Shown here in pieces: positions 47,301 through 59,500 of a stretch of DNA of 64,000 nucleotides. Source of the DNA: Nocardia colli (GTDB lineage Bacteria > Actinomycetota > Actinomycetes > Mycobacteriales > Mycobacteriaceae); the NCBI RefSeq assembly GCF_008704205.1, contig NZ_VXLC01000003.1:248001-312000 (forward strand). The letters are read 5' to 3'. The notes under the pieces were generated by a model. It ran no database searches. It was not told where the DNA came from and saw only the letters and a program-made list of their open reading frames with translations. How positions within the stretch are numbered: position 1 is the first letter of the stretch; each line of letters starts with the position of its first letter. The position numbers and the translations under genes were made by a program.

Positions 47301-50300
47301 GGCCGACGTCGCCGCCGACACCATTGCCGGGCTGTTCCGTACCCGGGTCACCGCGACCCCGGACGCGGTCGCGGTGGTGTGTGCGGATGCCGAACTGACC
47401 TATCGAGAACTCGATATCCGAGCAGATCGGTTGGCGCACGGGCTGATTGACCGCGGGGTCGGACCCGACACCGTAGTCGCGGTGGCACTGCCCAGATCCG
47501 TGGAACTGATCGTGGCGCTGCTCGGTGTGCTGAAAGCCGGTGGCGCGTATCTGCCGATCGATCCGGGCTATCCCTCGGACCGGCTGGAATTCATCCTCAC
47601 CGACGCCGCGCCGGTCGTCGTGGTGACCGATTCGGCGACCGCACCGCTGCTGCCGCATACCGGCGCGCCGCAGCTCCACCTCGACACCACTGAGCTGAAC
47701 GACCAGTCGAGGGTCGACACGATGGTCACGCCGCAGAATCTGGCGTACGTGATCTACACCTCCGGTTCGACCGGCATCCCCAAAGGCGTTGGTATCACCC
47801 ATCTCAACGTGATCAACCTGGTCGCCTCGGCGTGGACGACCTCGGCCGAGGACCGAGTGCTGGCGCACTCCTCGATCGCCTTCGACGCCTCGACCTACGA
47901 GATCTGGCCCGCGCTGTGCGGTGGCGCGACACTGGTGGTGACCGGCGAGCAGCGGTCCGATCTGCCGGAGATCACCCGGCTGATCCAGACCCGGTCGGTG
48001 ACGAAGATGTTCACCACGCCGCCGTTCCTCTCGGCGCTGGTCGACCACGTCGAATCCCTGCCCGGCAGCCCGTTGCAGTCGATGCGCCGGGTGATCGTGG
48101 GCGGCGCGGAGCTGACCGCGTCGGTCGTGCACAAGCTGAACGCGAAATATCCCGGCGCCCAGGTGATGAACGGGTACGGGCCGACCGAAACCACCGCGTG
48201 CGTCACCGATTACGACGCGCAGGACGAGGTCGACGGCGCGGTGCCGATCGGCCTGCCCGTGGCGAATACCCGGGTGTTCGTGCTGGATTCGTGGCTGGTC
48301 CCGGTTCCGGTGGGCGTTGCCGGCGAATTGTATGTGGCCGGTGCGCAAGTGGGGCGGGGCTATCGCGGCCGCGCGGGGTTGACCTCGGCCCGATTCGTGG
48401 CCGATCCATTCGATCCGTCCGGCGGCGGCCGGCTGTATCGCACCGGTGACGTGGTGCGGTGGACCTCGGCGGGAGTATTGGAGTTCGCGGGCCGGGTCGA
48501 TGACCAGGTGAAGATCCGCGGGTTCCGGGTCGAGCCGGGTGAGGTCGAAACGGTTCTGGCGCAGCATCCTTCGGTGTCCCGAGCCGTGGTCGTCGCGCGC
48601 GATGTCGAAGCCGGCGGCAAGCAGCTGATCGGATACGTCGTCGCCGACCGTTCGGGACCGGTGGTCGCCGAAGAAGAGCTGGTGGGGCAGTGGCGCCGGA
48701 TGTATGACGACGTATACGCCGGAGCCGGTAACGGAAATGGCAATGGAAACGGGAACGGCGCTCGCCGGGTCAGCGGCGCCGGGTTCGGTGCCGACTTCGG
48801 CGGCTGGAACAGCAGCTACACCGGCGCGGCGATCCCGGAAGAGCAGATGCGCGAATGGCGCTCCGCCACGGTGGACCGAATCCGCGATCTGGGACCGCGC
48901 CGCATGCTCGAGATCGGCGTCGGTTCGGGATTGTTGTTGTCGCAGTTGGCCCCCGACTGCGAGGAATACTGGGCGACGGACTTCTCCGCGGCCACCATCA
49001 CCACATTGCGTCAACGACTGGCCGAGCTGAAAGCGGGCTGGGTCGATCGGGTCACGTTGAGCGTCCAAGGCGCCGACGACGTCACCGGATTGCCGGACGG
49101 CTATTTCGACACGGTGGTGCTGAACTCTGTCGCTCAGTACTTCCCCGGCGAGCGGTATATGCGCCGAGTACTTGAGCAGATACAAGGCTTGCTCGCGCCC
49201 GGTGGCGCGGTGTTCGTCGGCGATGTCCGCAATCTGGCGTTGCTCGAGGAGTTCACCACCGCGGTCCAGATCAGCCGCAATGGCGACGACGACCCCGCGG
49301 TCGTGGCCGATCGCGTTCGCCGGGAGATCGCGGCGGAGAAGGAAATGCTGCTGGCGCCGGAATACTTCCTGGCGATCTGCCACGCCGACAGCGGCTTCGA
49401 CGCCGTGGATATCCAGCTCAAACGCGGATTCTCGGTCAACGAGCTGTCCCGATATCGATACGACGTCGTCCTGCGCAAGGCACCGACGAAACCGCGTTCG
49501 GTGTCCGGTCTCCCGACGGTGGAGTTCTGCGGCCTCGCGTGGCTGCGCACACTGCTGCACACCGGCGATCCCGACGGCATTCGGATCAGCGGAATTCCGC
49601 ACGCCGGACTGACCGGGCAGGTCGACGCGGTACACCGCATCCGGACCGGTCAGCCGGTGTCCGCCGGCAGCCAAACCGATCCGCGCGCGGTGAATTTCGA
49701 AGGAATCCTGGCCAACCGTGGCCCCCGCGTCGACGCGGGCATGCTGCCGGAGGATCTGTACGAACTCGGCCGGCAACTCGGATACCTCACCGCGGTCACC
49801 TGGTCCGCGAAGCCGGGACAGATGGATGCGATATTCCTTGACTCCGCGACGGCCGAGGGGCAACGACTGACCGATGTATTTCTGCCGACCGGAACCGTGG
49901 GTGATCCCGCCGCCTACGCCAACAATCCGCACGATTCGCTGCTGCCGGCCGCGGTGCGCGGATTCGCGGCCGAGCGATTGCCCGACTTCATGGTGCCGGC
50001 CGCGGTCATGGTGATCGGCTCGGTGCCGTTGACCGCGAACGGCAAACTCGATCGCGCCGCACTGCCGGATCCGGAGTTGGTGTCCGCGCGGGCCTATCGC
50101 GCGCCGCGCACCGAGCGGGAAAAGGTCCTGACCGAGTTGTTCGCCGAAATTCTCGGCGTCGGCCGGGTCGGCGTGGACGATAGTTTCTTCGCCCTGGGCG
50201 GTCACTCGCTGCTGGCTACCCGCCTGGCCAGCCGGATTCGAGCCGTATTGGGGGTGGAGGTCCCGATCCGGGTGATGTTCGAGGCCGCCACCGCCGCCGA

Positions 50301-50379
50301 ACTCGCCGCCAAATGGCCGCAGCTGGCGCCCTCGCGCCGACCGGCGCTGCGCCGAATGAATCGAGAGGTGGGTCTGTGA
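35167..50379 (+). CDS. Nonribosomal peptide synthetase 1, modules 1-4 (C-A-PCP, C-A-PCP, C-A-nMT-PCP, C-A-nMT-PCP)
   Basis: A 5070-residue NRPS that starts the peptide and builds four residues. Module 1 (residues 1-1055) has an EntF-like C domain, a Thr-type A domain and a PCP. Module 2 (1056-2115) is C-A-PCP. Modules 3 (2116-3590) and 4 (3591-5070) each carry an N-methyltransferase inserted late in the A domain. Phosphopantetheine Ser residues lie at 1006, 2067, 3540 and 5014, all in G-G-H-S. C domains 2-4 have intact HHIAGDGW (His at 1188, 2248, 3719). No E or TE domain is present; the chain passes to the second NRPS, whose ATG overlaps this stop (TGATG). GGGAG before ATG 35167 sets the start. 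Regulation probably runs through the divergent SARP gene. Confidence 0.95.
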   Translation: MQSGNKSLLRSLTSIQKELWIAHELADIPNNCIVYIDIRADLDPGQFLAAARQVFGESESLTVNFVRGADGPMQVERDIADWAPSYLDLTEKPDPVAAALDYMTREREVGFDLEHDALLSVALLEVGAEHYILSMCFAHIIMDGVGVASWAQRVLDVYCAMNAGTPVAPTGFAHIDDIIDSDHAYRRSREAADRAYWCGQIPAGIDPLRLPGSAAHGTEPGRIGCTHGFSGAELGELMSTAQAFGVKLPYLLMSVAAAAIQRYALRDEFCVQIPVSNRDEVSGRTPCQLSDTVPMLVDSSRELSLGELAERIHATIAGARDHLRYGMSEIRRDLKMPNSQGNPFGPVINVMSFFGALKMADGEADLQLFSAGNSGDLSIVFYYERESSRGGYLRIEGDAQLYTDEDLQGYLESIARYLRQAISDPRAPIGTLDILGADRRLVVEEWNDTAVPVDPDATLVGMFQEQVRRGPDSVAVVSGAVRLSYRELDAWANRVACRLMSHGVRPDSVVAVALPRSVELIVAILAVSKAGGAYLPIDPTYPAQRLAFVLGDARPIAVLTDSATAKALPDSEVPRIFIEEAGQSEAAQPVAPLPGNLAYLIYTSGSTGTPKGVAVTHRNVTSLFQSTAPWCDFGADDVWAWCHSQAFDFSVWEIWGALLHGGRVVVVPWDVVRTPAQLWHLVVGEKVTVLNQTPSAFYALAEARSACGNTDSALRMVIFGGEALNPANLRPWRSSGRGAGPALVNMYGITETTVHVTKLELSADDTRSGSPIGSPLGNLRVFVLDPWLMPVPVGVAGELYVAGAQLARGYHGRADLTATRFVADPFDPSGGRLYRTGDVVRWTAGGVLEFLGRADDQVKIRGFRIEPGEVEAVLAQHPSVTQAVVVARDTDGGEQLVGYVVADRVRSVTGNGNGHVLDGAEVRKFAAARLPEFQVPSVVMVIDALPLTANGKLDRAALPVPEFASSVAYRAPGSERERILAGLFAEVLGLDRVGLDDSFFELGGHSLSATRLISRIRAVLGVEVPIRTVFDAPTVAQLVPRLDTGVQMRPTLQVRPRPEVVPLSFAQRRLWFIHRLEGPSATYNMPLAARLTGAFDPAAFAAAIADVVARHESLRTIFLEADGVPTQRVLESGSVEVPIAMTDVDPADLAAAVAEAAQHRFDLSTQLPLRASVFRCGPDEWLLVLLIHHIAGDGWSATVTLEDLSAAYAARGQGQAPEWSPMPVQYVDYALWQQELLGSPTDPDSVLSRQFNYWRAELDGLPEQLRLPMDRPRPRVASYRGDAVLFGIDAQLRAEVERLAAREGATVSMVLQSALAVLLFKLGAGEDIPIGAPIAGRTDDALSDLVGFFVNTWVLRAAVTPAATGTEILSQVRAKALAAYENQDAPFELLVELLNPARSAAHHPLFQVLLTLQNNAVPTLELPGVAVEPYTPPTTTSRFDLTFNIGDAVAARRTNGDAPAPLGWDGYIEYATELFDRSTVEAMAGRLVRILRQLVQNPAIPVGAIDVLDGDERELVLHRWNDTAVPVEQNATMVELFEAQAAATPDAVAVVFADTEMSYRDLDARAERLAQLLISRGVGPDCVVAVALPRSVELVTALLAVLKAGGGYLPIDPAYPSDRLAYILADAAPVVVLTDQATANTLPHTTAPHLYLDTDIDDAGSRDRSVRVRPGNLAYLIYTSGSTGVPKGVAVTHRNVVTFARKPEWQGGAHERVLVHSSVAFDASTYEIWVPLLAGGRVVIAPPERTDITALRRLMVVNGVTAAFLTTRLFELFIDDCPDALAGLHQVWTGGEEMPPEVFGRALRMLPDTRVVHVYGPTETTTFAIRRAFGVAEHFDGASVPIGSALPNVRVFVLDSSLMPVPVGVAGELYVAGAQLARGYHGRAALTAARFVADPFDPDGGRLYRTGDVVRWNSAGQLEFVGRVDDQVKIRGFRVEPGEVENALAQHPSVSQAVAVVHDADGGKQLVGYVVAGQRDSIDGAQVRAFVADRLPEYMVPAVVMVIDAVPLTANGKLDRAALPDPELMSSVRYRAPGSERERALAQLFGEVLGRDRIGLDDSFFELGGHSLLATRLASRIRVALGVEVPIRTIFDAPTVAQLVTRLDAGVQVRPALLERQRPDVVPVSFAQQRLWFIHRLEGPSATYNMALAVRSHGMNVPALRAAITDVVARHESLRTVFVDADGVPSQRVLAAERVEVPFAVTEADAADLDASVTAAVRYGFDLSTEIPIRADVFRVDADECVLVLLIHHIAGDGWSLSPLLRDLSVAYAARLDDRAPGWSPLPVQYVDYTLWQRELLGSATDPGSVLAQQFTYWRDELDGLPEQLRLPMDRPRPRVASYRGDMVLFDIDPETRIAVERLAAREGATVSMVLQSALAVLLFKLGAGEDIPIGAPIAGRTDEALTDLVGFFVNTWVLRAAVSPSASFTELLSQVRAKALAGYENQDVPFELLVELLNPVRSAAHHPLFQVTMAFQNNTLPALDLSGVRIEPYPAGTATARFDLFFNIADAPAGAGWDGFVEYATELFDRSTVETMAQRLVRILHLLVRKPEAAVGSIDVLGPVERERVLRRWNDTTVAVADTTLAGLFGAQVARTPDAVAVVCADTELTYRELDQRADRLARVLVSRGVGPEGVVAVALPRSAELIVALVAVSKAGGGYLPIDPAYPSDRLGFILVDAAPVVVVTDSVTAPLLPQAMTPRLYLDTTDTEGCNGLARPVAPMPQNLAYVIYTSGSTGVPKGVGITHRNVVNLVAQAWSTSTEDRVLVHSSVAFDASTYEIWPALCGGATLIVAGAQRSDLAEITQLIAGRSVTKMFATPPLLSALVEHADSLPDNPFQSLTQVNTGADTLTASLADALKTTCGIARIDNLYGPTEATVDVTSHTVPDDAASTGAVVPIGAPVANTRVFVLDSWLVPVPVGVAGELYVASAQLARGYHGRPALTAARFVADPFDPSGGRLYRTGDVVRWNSVGQLEFAGRADDQVKIRGFRVEPAEVETVLAQHPSVTQAVVVARDLDTGGKQLVGYVVADRSGPLVGEGELVGQWRRIYDDLYSEAVVAKAAGLQPVSGNGAEFGAGFDGWDSSYTGSRIPVEQMREWRAATVERIRGLKPKRVLEIGVGSGLLLSQLAPDCEEYRATDLSAATIAVLRQQLADLDERWADRVVLSAQAADDVAGLPESHFDTVVLNSVIQYFPSQNYLHTVLDQIQGLLAPGGAVFVGDVRNLALLEEFTTAVQISRNGDDDPVAVADRVRRDIAAEQELLLAPEYFAGMCSDATGFDAVDIQLKRGYSVNELTRYRYDVVLHKAPTKPRSVADTPKAAFRGHDWLRSLLQTRHTEGVRVTAIPHAGLVGQVEAADRVRAGLSATTTDALGVAFEGILDTAADRRGLLPEDLYLLGEQLGYTTAVTWSAEPGRMDAVFLYAGTAQGQPLTDIYAISAPVDDPGAYANNPQSGLLAADVRRWATDRLPEFMVPATVMVIDAVPLTASGKLDRAALPDPEFASSLEYRPPTTERERVLADLFAEILGLDRVGIDDSFFVLGGHSLLATRLASRIRAVLGVEVPIRTVFDAPTVAELVTRLDAEVQVRRPLSARQRPDVVPLSFAQRRLWFIHRLEGPSATYNMALAVRLHGVDVSVLRAAIGDVVARHESLRTVFVDADGVPSQRVLDTVDVPVDVSEVDPTEVDAAVTAAVRYGFDLSTEIPIRANVFRCGTDECVAAILIHHIAGDGWSMTPLLRDLSEAYAARLEHRAPGWQPLPVQYVDYTLWQHDVLGSHTDPDSLLSQQFNYWRTELDDLPEQLSLPTDRPRPLVASYRGDMVLFGIDPEIRTAVERLAGREGATVSMVLHSALAVMLFKLGAGEDIPIGSPIAGRTDEALADLVGFFVNSWVLRAKVSPAAAFTELLARVRSKALAAYENQDVPFELLVELLNPTRSAAHHPLFQVSLAFQNNALPDLELSGTRIQPYIATTATARFDLFFNVADAPAGQPWNCLVEYATELFDRPTVESMVARYVRILRQITSDPSAPVGSIDVLDTDERDRVLHWWNDTAADVAADTIAGLFRTRVTATPDAVAVVCADAELTYRELDIRADRLAHGLIDRGVGPDTVVAVALPRSVELIVALLGVLKAGGAYLPIDPGYPSDRLEFILTDAAPVVVVTDSATAPLLPHTGAPQLHLDTTELNDQSRVDTMVTPQNLAYVIYTSGSTGIPKGVGITHLNVINLVASAWTTSAEDRVLAHSSIAFDASTYEIWPALCGGATLVVTGEQRSDLPEITRLIQTRSVTKMFTTPPFLSALVDHVESLPGSPLQSMRRVIVGGAELTASVVHKLNAKYPGAQVMNGYGPTETTACVTDYDAQDEVDGAVPIGLPVANTRVFVLDSWLVPVPVGVAGELYVAGAQVGRGYRGRAGLTSARFVADPFDPSGGGRLYRTGDVVRWTSAGVLEFAGRVDDQVKIRGFRVEPGEVETVLAQHPSVSRAVVVARDVEAGGKQLIGYVVADRSGPVVAEEELVGQWRRMYDDVYAGAGNGNGNGNGNGARRVSGAGFGADFGGWNSSYTGAAIPEEQMREWRSATVDRIRDLGPRRMLEIGVGSGLLLSQLAPDCEEYWATDFSAATITTLRQRLAELKAGWVDRVTLSVQGADDVTGLPDGYFDTVVLNSVAQYFPGERYMRRVLEQIQGLLAPGGAVFVGDVRNLALLEEFTTAVQISRNGDDDPAVVADRVRREIAAEKEMLLAPEYFLAICHADSGFDAVDIQLKRGFSVNELSRYRYDVVLRKAPTKPRSVSGLPTVEFCGLAWLRTLLHTGDPDGIRISGIPHAGLTGQVDAVHRIRTGQPVSAGSQTDPRAVNFEGILANRGPRVDAGMLPEDLYELGRQLGYLTAVTWSAKPGQMDAIFLDSATAEGQRLTDVFLPTGTVGDPAAYANNPHDSLLPAAVRGFAAERLPDFMVPAAVMVIGSVPLTANGKLDRAALPDPELVSARAYRAPRTEREKVLTELFAEILGVGRVGVDDSFFALGGHSLLATRLASRIRAVLGVEVPIRVMFEAATAAELAAKWPQLAPSRRPALRRMNREVGL
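38331..41510 (+). other. NRPS module 2: C-A-PCP
   Basis: The C domain (LCL type) has HHIAGDGW at 38728. The A domain core [13 protein letters not shown] begins near 40192. By alignment to GrsA I read the code as D-A-Y-F-W-G-V-T-F. It is near, but not equal to, Val-type codes, so a bulky aliphatic residue is a guess. The PCP Ser is at 41365. No tailoring domain. Confidence 0.8.
41511..45935 (+). other. NRPS module 3: C-A-nMT-PCP
   Basis: HHIAGDGW is at 41908. The A domain code reads D-A-Y-F-N-G-L-V-D. An N-methyltransferase lies at about 44270-45090 between A8 and A10, with SAM motif V-L-E-I-G-V-G-S-G at 44497 and later V-L-N-S-V. The PCP Ser is at 45784 (F-F-V-L-G-G-H-S). The incorporated residue should be N-methylated. 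Confidence 0.83.
45936..50379 (+). other. NRPS module 4: C-A-nMT-PCP
   Basis: HHIAGDGW is at 46321. The A domain code reads D-A-Y-F-I-G-G-A-C. The N-methyltransferase is at about 48660-49480 with SAM motif L-E-I-G-V-G-S-G at 48907, preceded by a Gly-Asn repeat linker (48727-48765). The PCP Ser is at 50206. The short C-terminal tail after the PCP (R-R-P-A-L-R-R-M) may act as a docking segment. Confidence 0.83.
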
Positions 50380-53300
50380 TGATTCCATTGTCGTTTGCCC
50401 AGCGGCGGTTGTGGTTCATCCACCGGCTGGAAGGCCCCTCCGCCACCTACAACATGCCGTTGACCGTGCGGCTGACCGGTGTATTCGATGCGCCCGCGTT
50501 CGCGGCCGCGGTCGGCGACGTGGTCGCCCGGCACGAGAGTCTGCGGACGATCTTCGTCGAGGCGGACGGCGTGCCGGGTCAGCAGGTGCTGGACGTCGAC
50601 GGCGTCGAGGTGCCGGTGACGATCACCGATGTGAATGCCGCCGCGCTGGATGCGGCGGTGATCGCGGCGTCGCGGTACGCGTTCGACCTGTCGACGGAAA
50701 TTCCGATACGCGCCTTCGTGTTTCGGGTCAGTTCCGACGATTGCGTGGTGATGCTGCTGATCCATCACATCGCCGGTGACGGGTGGTCGATGGGGCCGCT
50801 GCTGCGGGATCTTTCGGAGGCGTACGCGGCTCGTCGGCAGGGACAGGCGCCGGGGTGGGAACCGCTGCCCGTGCAGTACGTGGATTACACGTTGTGGCAG
50901 CAGGAACTGCTCGGCTCACAGGCGGATCCGGACAGTGTGCTGTCGCAGCAGTTCGAATACTGGCGGGGCGAGCTGGCGGGGCTGCCGGAGCAGCTGCGGT
51001 TGCCGATGGATCGGCCGCGGCCGCGGGCCGCCAGCTATCGCGGCGATATGGTGGTCTTCCGGGTCGATCCGGAGATCCGCACCGCGGTCGAGACATTCGC
51101 GGCGCGCGAGGGTGCCACCGTCTCGATGGTGTGGCAGTCGGCGTTGGCCGTGCTGTTGTTCAAACTCGGTGCGGGGGAGGATATTCCGCTCGGCGCACCG
51201 ATCGCCGGACGGACCGATGACGCCCTGACCGATCTGGTCGGGTTCTTCGTGAACACCTGGGTGTTGCGGGCCGCGGTCGCGCCGGGGCAGTCGTTCACCG
51301 AGATCGTGGCGCAGGTGCGGGCGAAGGCGTTGGCCGCCTACGAGAATCAGGACATCCCGTTCGAGCTGCTGGTCGAGTTGCTCAATCCGGCGCGGTCGGC
51401 GGCGCATCATCCGTTGTTCCAGGTGCTGCTGAGCGTGCAGAACAATGCCGCGCCGACCTTGGAGCTGGCGGGGGTCGAGTTCGAGCCGTATGCCCTCGCC
51501 GCGAAGACGTCTCAGTTCGATCTGACCTTCAACATCAGTGATGCCGGTCCGGCCGCGTGGGATGTGTACGTCGAGTACGCCACCGATCTGTTCGACCGGT
51601 CCACGATCGAGGCGACGGTGGCGCGGTTGGTGCGGGTGCTGCGGCTGGTGGTCGCGAATCCCGCTGTCCCAGTAGGGACGATCGATGCGCTCGATATCGA
51701 TGAGCGGGAACTGGTGTTGCGTCGGTGGAACGACACCGCCGTTGCGGGGCAGGACAGCACCCTCGTTGATCTGTTCGCGGCGCAGGTGGCCAGAACACCG
51801 GATGCGGTGGCAGTTGTCTGCGCGGACGCTGAGATGACCTATCGGGACCTTGATGTCCGATCCGGTGGGTTGGCGCAGGTGCTGATCTCACATGGCGTCG
51901 CTTCGGATGGTGTTGTCGCCGTGGCGTTGCCGCGGTCCGCGGAACTGATCGTGGCAATGCTGGCGGTGTTGAAGGCCGGCGGCGGGTATCTGCCGATCGA
52001 TCCGGGCTATCCCTCGGATCGGTTGGCGTTTGTGCTCGCCGATGCCGCGCCGGTCGTCATCGTGACCGATTCTGTCACCGCGAAGGTGTTGCCCGACACG
52101 GAAACACCGCATCTCCAGCTCGATACGACCGATGTCGAAGACCGCCCAGAGATGGATCTGGTTGTCGCGGTACGGCCACAGAATCTGGCGTACGTGATCT
52201 ACACCTCCGGATCGACCGGAACCCCCAAAGGCGTTGGTATCACGCATCGTAACGTCGCGAGCCTGATCGCTCAGGCGTGGTCGGCCGGTCCCGACGACCG
52301 GGTACTGGTGCATTCCTCGGTCGCGTTCGACGCCTCGACCTATGAGATCTGGCCCGCGCTGGCCGGCGGTGCGACGCTGGTCGTGGCGAGCGAGCCGCGG
52401 TCGGACCTGGGCGAGATCACCCGCCTCGTGGAGTCGCGGTCGGTGACGAAGATGTTCGCGACACCACCGCTGCTGTCGGCGCTGGTCGATCACGTGGAAT
52501 CGTTGCCCGACAATCCGTTCCAGAGCTTGACGCAGGTGAATACCGGCGCTGACACGCTCACCTCGGGTCTGGTCGATGCGCTCAAGACCAAGTGCGGGGT
52601 CGGTCGGGTCGACAACCTGTACGGTCCGACCGAGGCGACGGTCGATGTGACGGCGTTCGTCGTGCCCGACGACGTGGTGGATGCGCTCGTGCCGATCGGT
52701 GTACCGGTGGCCAATACGCAGGTGTTCGTGCTGGATTCGTGGCTGGCGCCCGTTCCGGTGGGAGTCCCCGGCGAACTGTATGTGTCCAGTGCTCAGCTGG
52801 CGCGGGGCTATCACGGGCGACCCGGCCTGACCGCAGGCCGGTTCGTCGCTGATCCGTTCGATCGATCCGGTGGCAGGCTCTATCGCACCGGTGATGTGGT
52901 GCGCTGGACATCGGACGGGGTGCTCGAGTTCGCGGGCCGAGTCGATGATCAGGTCAAGATCCGCGGCTTCCGGGTCGAGCCCGGTGAAGTCGAAACCGCA
53001 CTGACGCAACACCCTTCGGTATCCCAGGCGGTCGTCGTGGCGCGGGACACCGAGGGTGGGAAGCAACTGGTCGGCTACGTCGTCGCCGACCGGACCAGTT
53101 CTGTCGAGGGCAACGGGCTCGCGGGCGCGGACGTGCGCCGGTTCGTGGCCGATCGGCTGCCGGACTTCATGGTGCCCGCGGTGGTGCTAGTGATCGACTC
53201 GGTGCCGTTGACCACCAACGGGAAACTGGATCGTGACGCATTGCCGGTCCCGGATCTGCGGTCGACGGTGGCGTATCGGCCGCCGACGACGATCCAGGAG

Positions 53301-53540
53301 CAGATGCTGGCCGCGTTGTTCGCCGAGATCCTCGGCCTCGACCGGGTCGGCATCGACGACAGCTTCTTCGCGCTGGGCGGGCATTCACTGCTGGCCACCC
53401 GCTTGGTCAGCCGGATTCGCGTCGTCCTGGGCGCTGAGGTGCCGATTCGGACGGTGTTCGACGCGCCCACGGTGGCACAGTTGGCGACCCGGCTCGACGA
53501 CCGCACTCGGCGGCGTCCGGCGTTGCTGGCTCGGCAGCGC
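50379..53540 (+). other. NRPS module 5: C-A-PCP
   Basis: The protein begins directly with the C domain ([12 protein letters not shown]), without a separate docking domain. HHIAGDGW is at 50763. The A domain code reads D-A-Y-F-N-G-L-V-D, identical to module 3 although there is no methyltransferase here. The PCP Ser is at 53385. Confidence 0.83.
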
Positions 53541-56500
53541 CCCGAGACGATCCCGTTGTCGTTCGCACAGCGGCGGTTGTGGTTCATTCACCGGCTGGAA
53601 GGTCCTTCGGCGACCTACAACATGCCGCTGGTGGTGCGGCTGCACGGGGCGGACGAGCCGGCTCTGCGCGCCGCGATCGGGGATGTCGTTGCGCGGCACG
53701 AGAGTTTGCGCACGATCTTCGTCGAGGCCGATGGGGTGCCCGCCCAGCGGGTGCTCGATGCGGACAGCGTCGAGGTGCCGATCGCGGTCACCGACGTGGA
53801 TCCAGCCGAGTTGGATTCCGCGGTCGCCTCGGCGATGCGGTACGGATTCGACCTGTCGTCGGAGATCCCCGTCCGCACCGACGTGTTTCGGTGTGGCGTC
53901 GATGAGTGCGTCCTCGTTCTGCTGATCCATCACATCGCCGGTGACGGTTGGTCGGCGGGACCTTTGCTGCGGGACCTGTCGGTGGCGTACGCGGCGCGCA
54001 TCGAGGATCGGGCGCCGGGATGGAGTCCGTTGCCGGTGCAGTACGTGGATTACACGTTGTGGCAGCAGGAAGTGCTCGGGTCGTCCGCCGATCCGGACAG
54101 CCTGCTGTCTCGGCAATTCGACTATTGGCGTGCCGAACTCGCCGAGTTGCCGGAGCAGTTGCGGTTGCCGGCCGATCGTCCGCGGCCGCGGGTGGCCGGC
54201 TATCGCGGTGACATGGTCGCGTTCGATATCGAACCGTCGCTGCGCGCTGAAGTGGAGCGGCTGGCCGGTCGTGAGGGTGCGACGGTATCGATGGTGTTGC
54301 AGTCCGCGTTGGCCGTATTGCTGTTCAAACTCGGTGCGGGGGAGGATATTCCGCTCGGCTCGCCGATCGCCGGGCGCACCGATGACGCGCTGACCGATCT
54401 GGTCGGCTTCTTCGTCAACACGTGGGTGCTGCGGACGAAGGTAGCGCCGGGGACGTCGTTCGCCGAGATCGTCGGGCAGGTCAGGGCGAAAGCCTTGGCC
54501 GGGTACGAGAATCAGGACGTCCCGTTCGAGTTGCTGGTGGAGTTGCTCAACCCGGTCCGCTCGGCGGCGCATCATCCGCTGTTCCAGGTGTCTCTTGCAT
54601 TCCAGAACAACACCTTGCCTACCTTGGCGCTGCCCGGGGTTCGATTCGAGCCCTATGACGCGTCCGTCACAACCGCCCGGTTCGACCTGTTCTTCAATAT
54701 CGCCGACTCCGCCGCCGGTCAGCCGTGGAACGGGTTGGTGGAGTATGCCACCGAGCTGTTCGATCGGTCCACGGTCGAGACGATGGTCGCGCGGTTGGTG
54801 CGGACGCTGGAGCTGGTCGTATCGGATCCCGGTGCGGCGGTGGGCTCGATCGATGTTCTCGACGCCGATGAGCGTCAGACGGTATTGAGCCGGTGGAATG
54901 ACACCACGGCCGAGATTCAGGACACCACCCTGATCGGGTTGTTCGAGGCGCAGGTCGCCGCGGCTCCGGACGCGACAGCCGTTCTCTGCGGTGCGGTCGA
55001 GGTGTCCTATCGGGAGCTGGATGATCGTGCCGATCGGCTCGCGCAGATCATGATCTCGCGTGGGGTACGGCCGGATGCTGTTGTCGCGGTAGCCTTGCCG
55101 CGATCGGTGGACCAGATCGTGGCACTGCTAGCGGTGCTGAAGGCGGGTGGCGGGTATCTGCCGATCGATCCGGGGTATCCGTCGGATCGGTTGTCTTTCA
55201 TCCTCGCCGACGCCTCCCCGGTTGCCATCGTGACCGATTCCGTCACGGCAAAGGGATTGCCGCACACAGAGACTCCCCACCTTTACGTCGACACTGTCGA
55301 TTCCGAGGGGACCGATCTGCCTCGGGTCACGGTGGCACCGCAGAACTTGGCGTACGTGATCTACACGTCCGGCTCGACCGGCGTCCCCAAAGGTGTTGGC
55401 ATCACGCACCGGAACGTGGTGAACCTCGTCGCTCAGGCGTGGTCAGTCGATCCGGAGGACCGGGTGCTGGTGCACTCGTCCATCGCCTTCGACGCTTCCA
55501 CCTACGAGATCTGGCCCACCTTGTGCGGTGGCGCGACATTGGTGCTGGCCGACGCGCCGCGGTCGGACCTGGACGAGGTCACGGGGCTCATCGCCGGCCG
55601 GTCGGTGACGAAGATGTTCGCGACGCCGCCGCTGCTGTCGGCACTGGTCGAGCACGTGGAGTCGTTGCCAGGCAACCCGTTGCGGACAATGCGGCGGATC
55701 ATCGTCGGCGGTGCGGAGTTGACCGCAGGAGTCGTGGATCGACTGAACGCTCAGTACCCCGATGCTCAGGTGATGAACGGGTACGGGCCGACCGAAACCA
55801 CCGCGTGCGTCACCGCTTACGACGCCGGGGTAGCGACCGGTGGTGCCGTTCCGATCGGACGCCCGATGGGGAACGTACGGGTATTCGTGCTGGACTCCTG
55901 GTTGGTGCCGGTCCCGGTCGGCGTCGCCGGTGAGTTGTATGTCGCCGGTGCGCAATTGGGTCGCGGCTACCTCGGCCGGACGGATTTGACCGCGTCGCGG
56001 TTCGTGGCCGATCCGTTCGATACCGCCGGCGGTCGGTTGTATCGCACCGGCGACGTGGTGCGCTGGAACAGCCAGGGGGAGTTGGAGTTCGTCGGGCGGA
56101 TCGACGATCAGGTCAAGATCCGCGGCTTCCGCGTCGAACCCGCGGAGATCGAAACCGCTCTGGCACAGCATCCTTCGGTATCCCAAGCGGTCGTGGTAGC
56201 CCGTGAGACCGGCGGTGGCAAACAGCTGATCGGCTACGTCGTCGGCGACGGGTCCACACTCGACGGGGCGGACGTACGCGGGTTCGTGTCCGAACGCCTG
56301 CCGGACTTCATGGTCCCGACCGTGGTGATGGTGATCGACTCGCTGCCGTTGACCACCAACGGGAAGCTCGATCACACCGCACTGCCGGAGCCGGAGATCA
56401 CCTCCTCGGCACGGTACCGCGCGCCCCACACCACCGAAGAACAGATCCTGACCACAGTGTTCGCGGAGTTGCTCGGACGCGAGCTGGTCGGCGTGGACGA

Positions 56501-59500
56501 CAGTTTCTTCGAACTCGGCGGCGACAGCATCCGTTCGATTCAGGTGGTGTCGCGGGCACGCGCGCTGGGCGTCGACATCAGCCCACGGGAGGTGTTCGAG
56601 CACAAGACGGCCGCGGCGCTGGCCGCCATTGCCGCCGGGCGGGATACGTCCGCACCAGTTCTGGCGGAGCTGGCCGGCGGCGGGGTGGGCTGGCTGCCAT
56701 TGCTGCCGGTGGCTCGATTCGTGCGCGAGCTGGGCGCGGGGTTCGACACTTTCACCCAAACACTGGTGCTCGAGCTGCCGGAGGGGATCGATCGAGCGGG
56801 CCTGGTGGCGACGTTGGCCGCGGTGATCGATCGGCACGACGTGTTGCGATCGCGGTTGGTCGACGATGAGCGTGGCGCGGGGCTCGAGGTGGCACCGGCG
56901 GGTTCGATCGATGTGGACGGCTTGCTGCACCGTGTCGAAATGACTGCCGCCGAGGCACATTCGGCGGAGCGGACCGAGGTGGTTGCCGCCCAGGTGCGCG
57001 CGGCAGTGGATCGGCTGGCTCCGGCGGCCGGTGTGCTGCTGCAATTCGTGTGGTTCGACGGCGGACCCGCACGGACGGGTTCGCTCGCGGTCGTCGCCCA
57101 TCATCTAGTGATGGACGGCGTGTCCTGGCGGATTCTGTTGCCGGACTTGGCGTCTGCCTGGCAGGACGTGTCGGCCGGTCGGTCGCCGGTGCCGGCGGAG
57201 ACCGGCACCTCGATGCGGCGGTGGGCGCACGGACTCGTCGAGCAAGCGCATACCCCGCGGTGGGCAGAGCAATTGGCGTGGTGGCGTTCGGTTCTCGACG
57301 GCCCCGATCCGACCTTGGGTACCCGTCCGTTGGACCCGACGGTCGATGTCATGGCGACCGTGGACCGCGTGCGCGTTCAGCTGCCCGTGGCCGAGACCGA
57401 CGTGCTGCTGACGACCTTGCCCGCGCTGTTCCACGGCGGGGTCGAGGACGGGCTGCTCGCGGCCTTGGCGGTGGCGGTCATTCGCTGGCGGCACACGCAC
57501 GGCATGGGCCAGGAATCGGTGTTGATCCGGCTGGAAGGCCATGGGCGGGAGGAGGACACCGTTCCCGGCGCCGACCTGTCCGGCACGGTCGGGTGGTTCA
57601 CCAGCATGTTCCCGGTGCGCCTGGCGGCGTCTGCGACGGAGTGGGAACAGCTGTGCGCCGGTGGCCCGGCCGCCGGCGCCGTGTTCAAATCGATCAAAGA
57701 GCAGTTGCGTTCCGTGCCGGACAAGGGCATGGGATACGGGTTGCTGCGCTACCTGAACCCTGACACCGCTGCTGTGCTGCAACAACATTCGGCCGGGCAG
57801 ATCGGGTTCAACTACCTCGGCCGGCTCACCTCCGCGGATCTGCTGCCGCAACGAGCGCAGGGCACGGCATGGTCCCCGGCGGAAGACGCCGTCGGTGCCG
57901 CCCTCGACCCGGCTATGCCGGCGATGGCGGTGCTGGACGTGAGCGCGATGGTCGCCGATTCCGAAGAAGGCCCGGTATTGCAAGCGGTGTTCGCGACGCC
58001 TGCCGGGGTGTTGGCGACGGCTGAGACCGAGGACCTCGCCGACCTGTGGCGCAGGGCGTTGACGGGATTCGTGCGGCACGCCGAGACGTCGGGCGCAGGG
58101 GGCCTGACGCCCTCGGACGTGCTGTTCGATGCCGTGGACCAGGGTGCGATCGAGGCACTCGAGACCCGGTATCCGGGCCTGGTGGACGTGTGGCCGCTGA
58201 CCCCGATGCAGTCGGGGCTGCTGTTCCACCAGGCCCTGGCCGAGCCGGGTTTCGACGCGTATCACATGCAGGTCGTCTTCGGGCTGGCCGGACAGGTGGA
58301 TCCGGAGCGGATGCGGGCGGCTGGGCAGGGACTGCTGGACCGGTATCCGAATCTGCGGGTGGGCTTTGCCGCTGCCGCGCACGGCAAGTCGGTTCAGGTC
58401 GTCGTGGCGAACGTCGAACTGCCCTGGCGGGTAGTCGATTTGCGGCATCTCGACCAGGCGGCGCGCGATGCCGCATCGGCTCGGCTGTTCGTCGAAGATC
58501 AGCGCGCGCATTTCGATATGACGGTCCCGCCGCTGCTGCGATTGACGCTGGTGGTGCTCAATGACCGGCAGGCGGAGCTGGTGTTGACCGCCCATCATGT
58601 GTTGCTGGATGGCTGGTCGCTGCCGCTGTTGATCCGAGAGCTGTTGCGGCTCTACAGTTCTGCCGAACTGCCACCGGCTCCCGCCTACCGGCGGTTCTTG
58701 AAATGGTTGGGGGAGCAGGACGCCGAGGCCGGCGTGCGAGCGTGGCGGCAGGAACTCGACGGCGTGCACGAACCGACCCTGCTCGCGGACAGCGTGCGGG
58801 GCGGCGACGGCATCGAGGGCGTCGCACGGGTCGAGGTACCGCTGACCGCCGAGACCGGCGCGGCCTTGGGCAGGCGGGCAGGCGAACTCGGAATCACCGT
58901 GAACACGGTCGTGCAGGCCGCGTGGGGGATTCTGCTCGCCGCCATGACCGGGCGGCACGACGTCATCGTCGGTGCCACCGTGTCGGGCCGACCGCCGGCG
59001 ATCGCCGACGTGGACTCGATGGTGGGCCTGTTCATCAACACCGTGCCCGTCCGGGTGCGGTTCGGTCCGCGGGACTCGCTCGCCGATCTGCTGACCGATT
59101 TGCAGGCTCGTCAGTCCGCGCTTCTCGACTATCACCATGTCGGGTTGAGCGACATCCACCAGGCCGTCGGGGTGAATGTCCTCTTCGACACGCTGATCGC
59201 GTTCGAGTCCTATCCCGTCGACCGGACCGGCATCGCGGCGGCCACCGACACCAGCGGCATCGCCATCAGCGACCTGCGACCGACCTCGTCGACGCACTAC
59301 CCGTTGACGGTCATCGCCGGTGCCGCGCCCAGCCTGACGCTGTATTTCGACTATCGCACCGATGAATTCGGCCGGAGCGCCGTCGAGTCGATGGCCGAGC
59401 GCCTGGTGCGGATTCTGGGCCAGGTGGTCGCGGACCCGGATGTACCGGTGGCCTCGATCGATATTCTCGGTGCCGAGGAACGCGAGCTCGTGCTGCGCCG

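Noticed and set aside
40204..50388. Very long open frames on the minus strand opposite the NRPS genes (up to about 1690 codons)
   Set aside because: They are shadows caused by high GC at third codon positions; their translations are Arg/His/Gln/Gly-rich with no domains, while the plus strand shows complete NRPS motifs.
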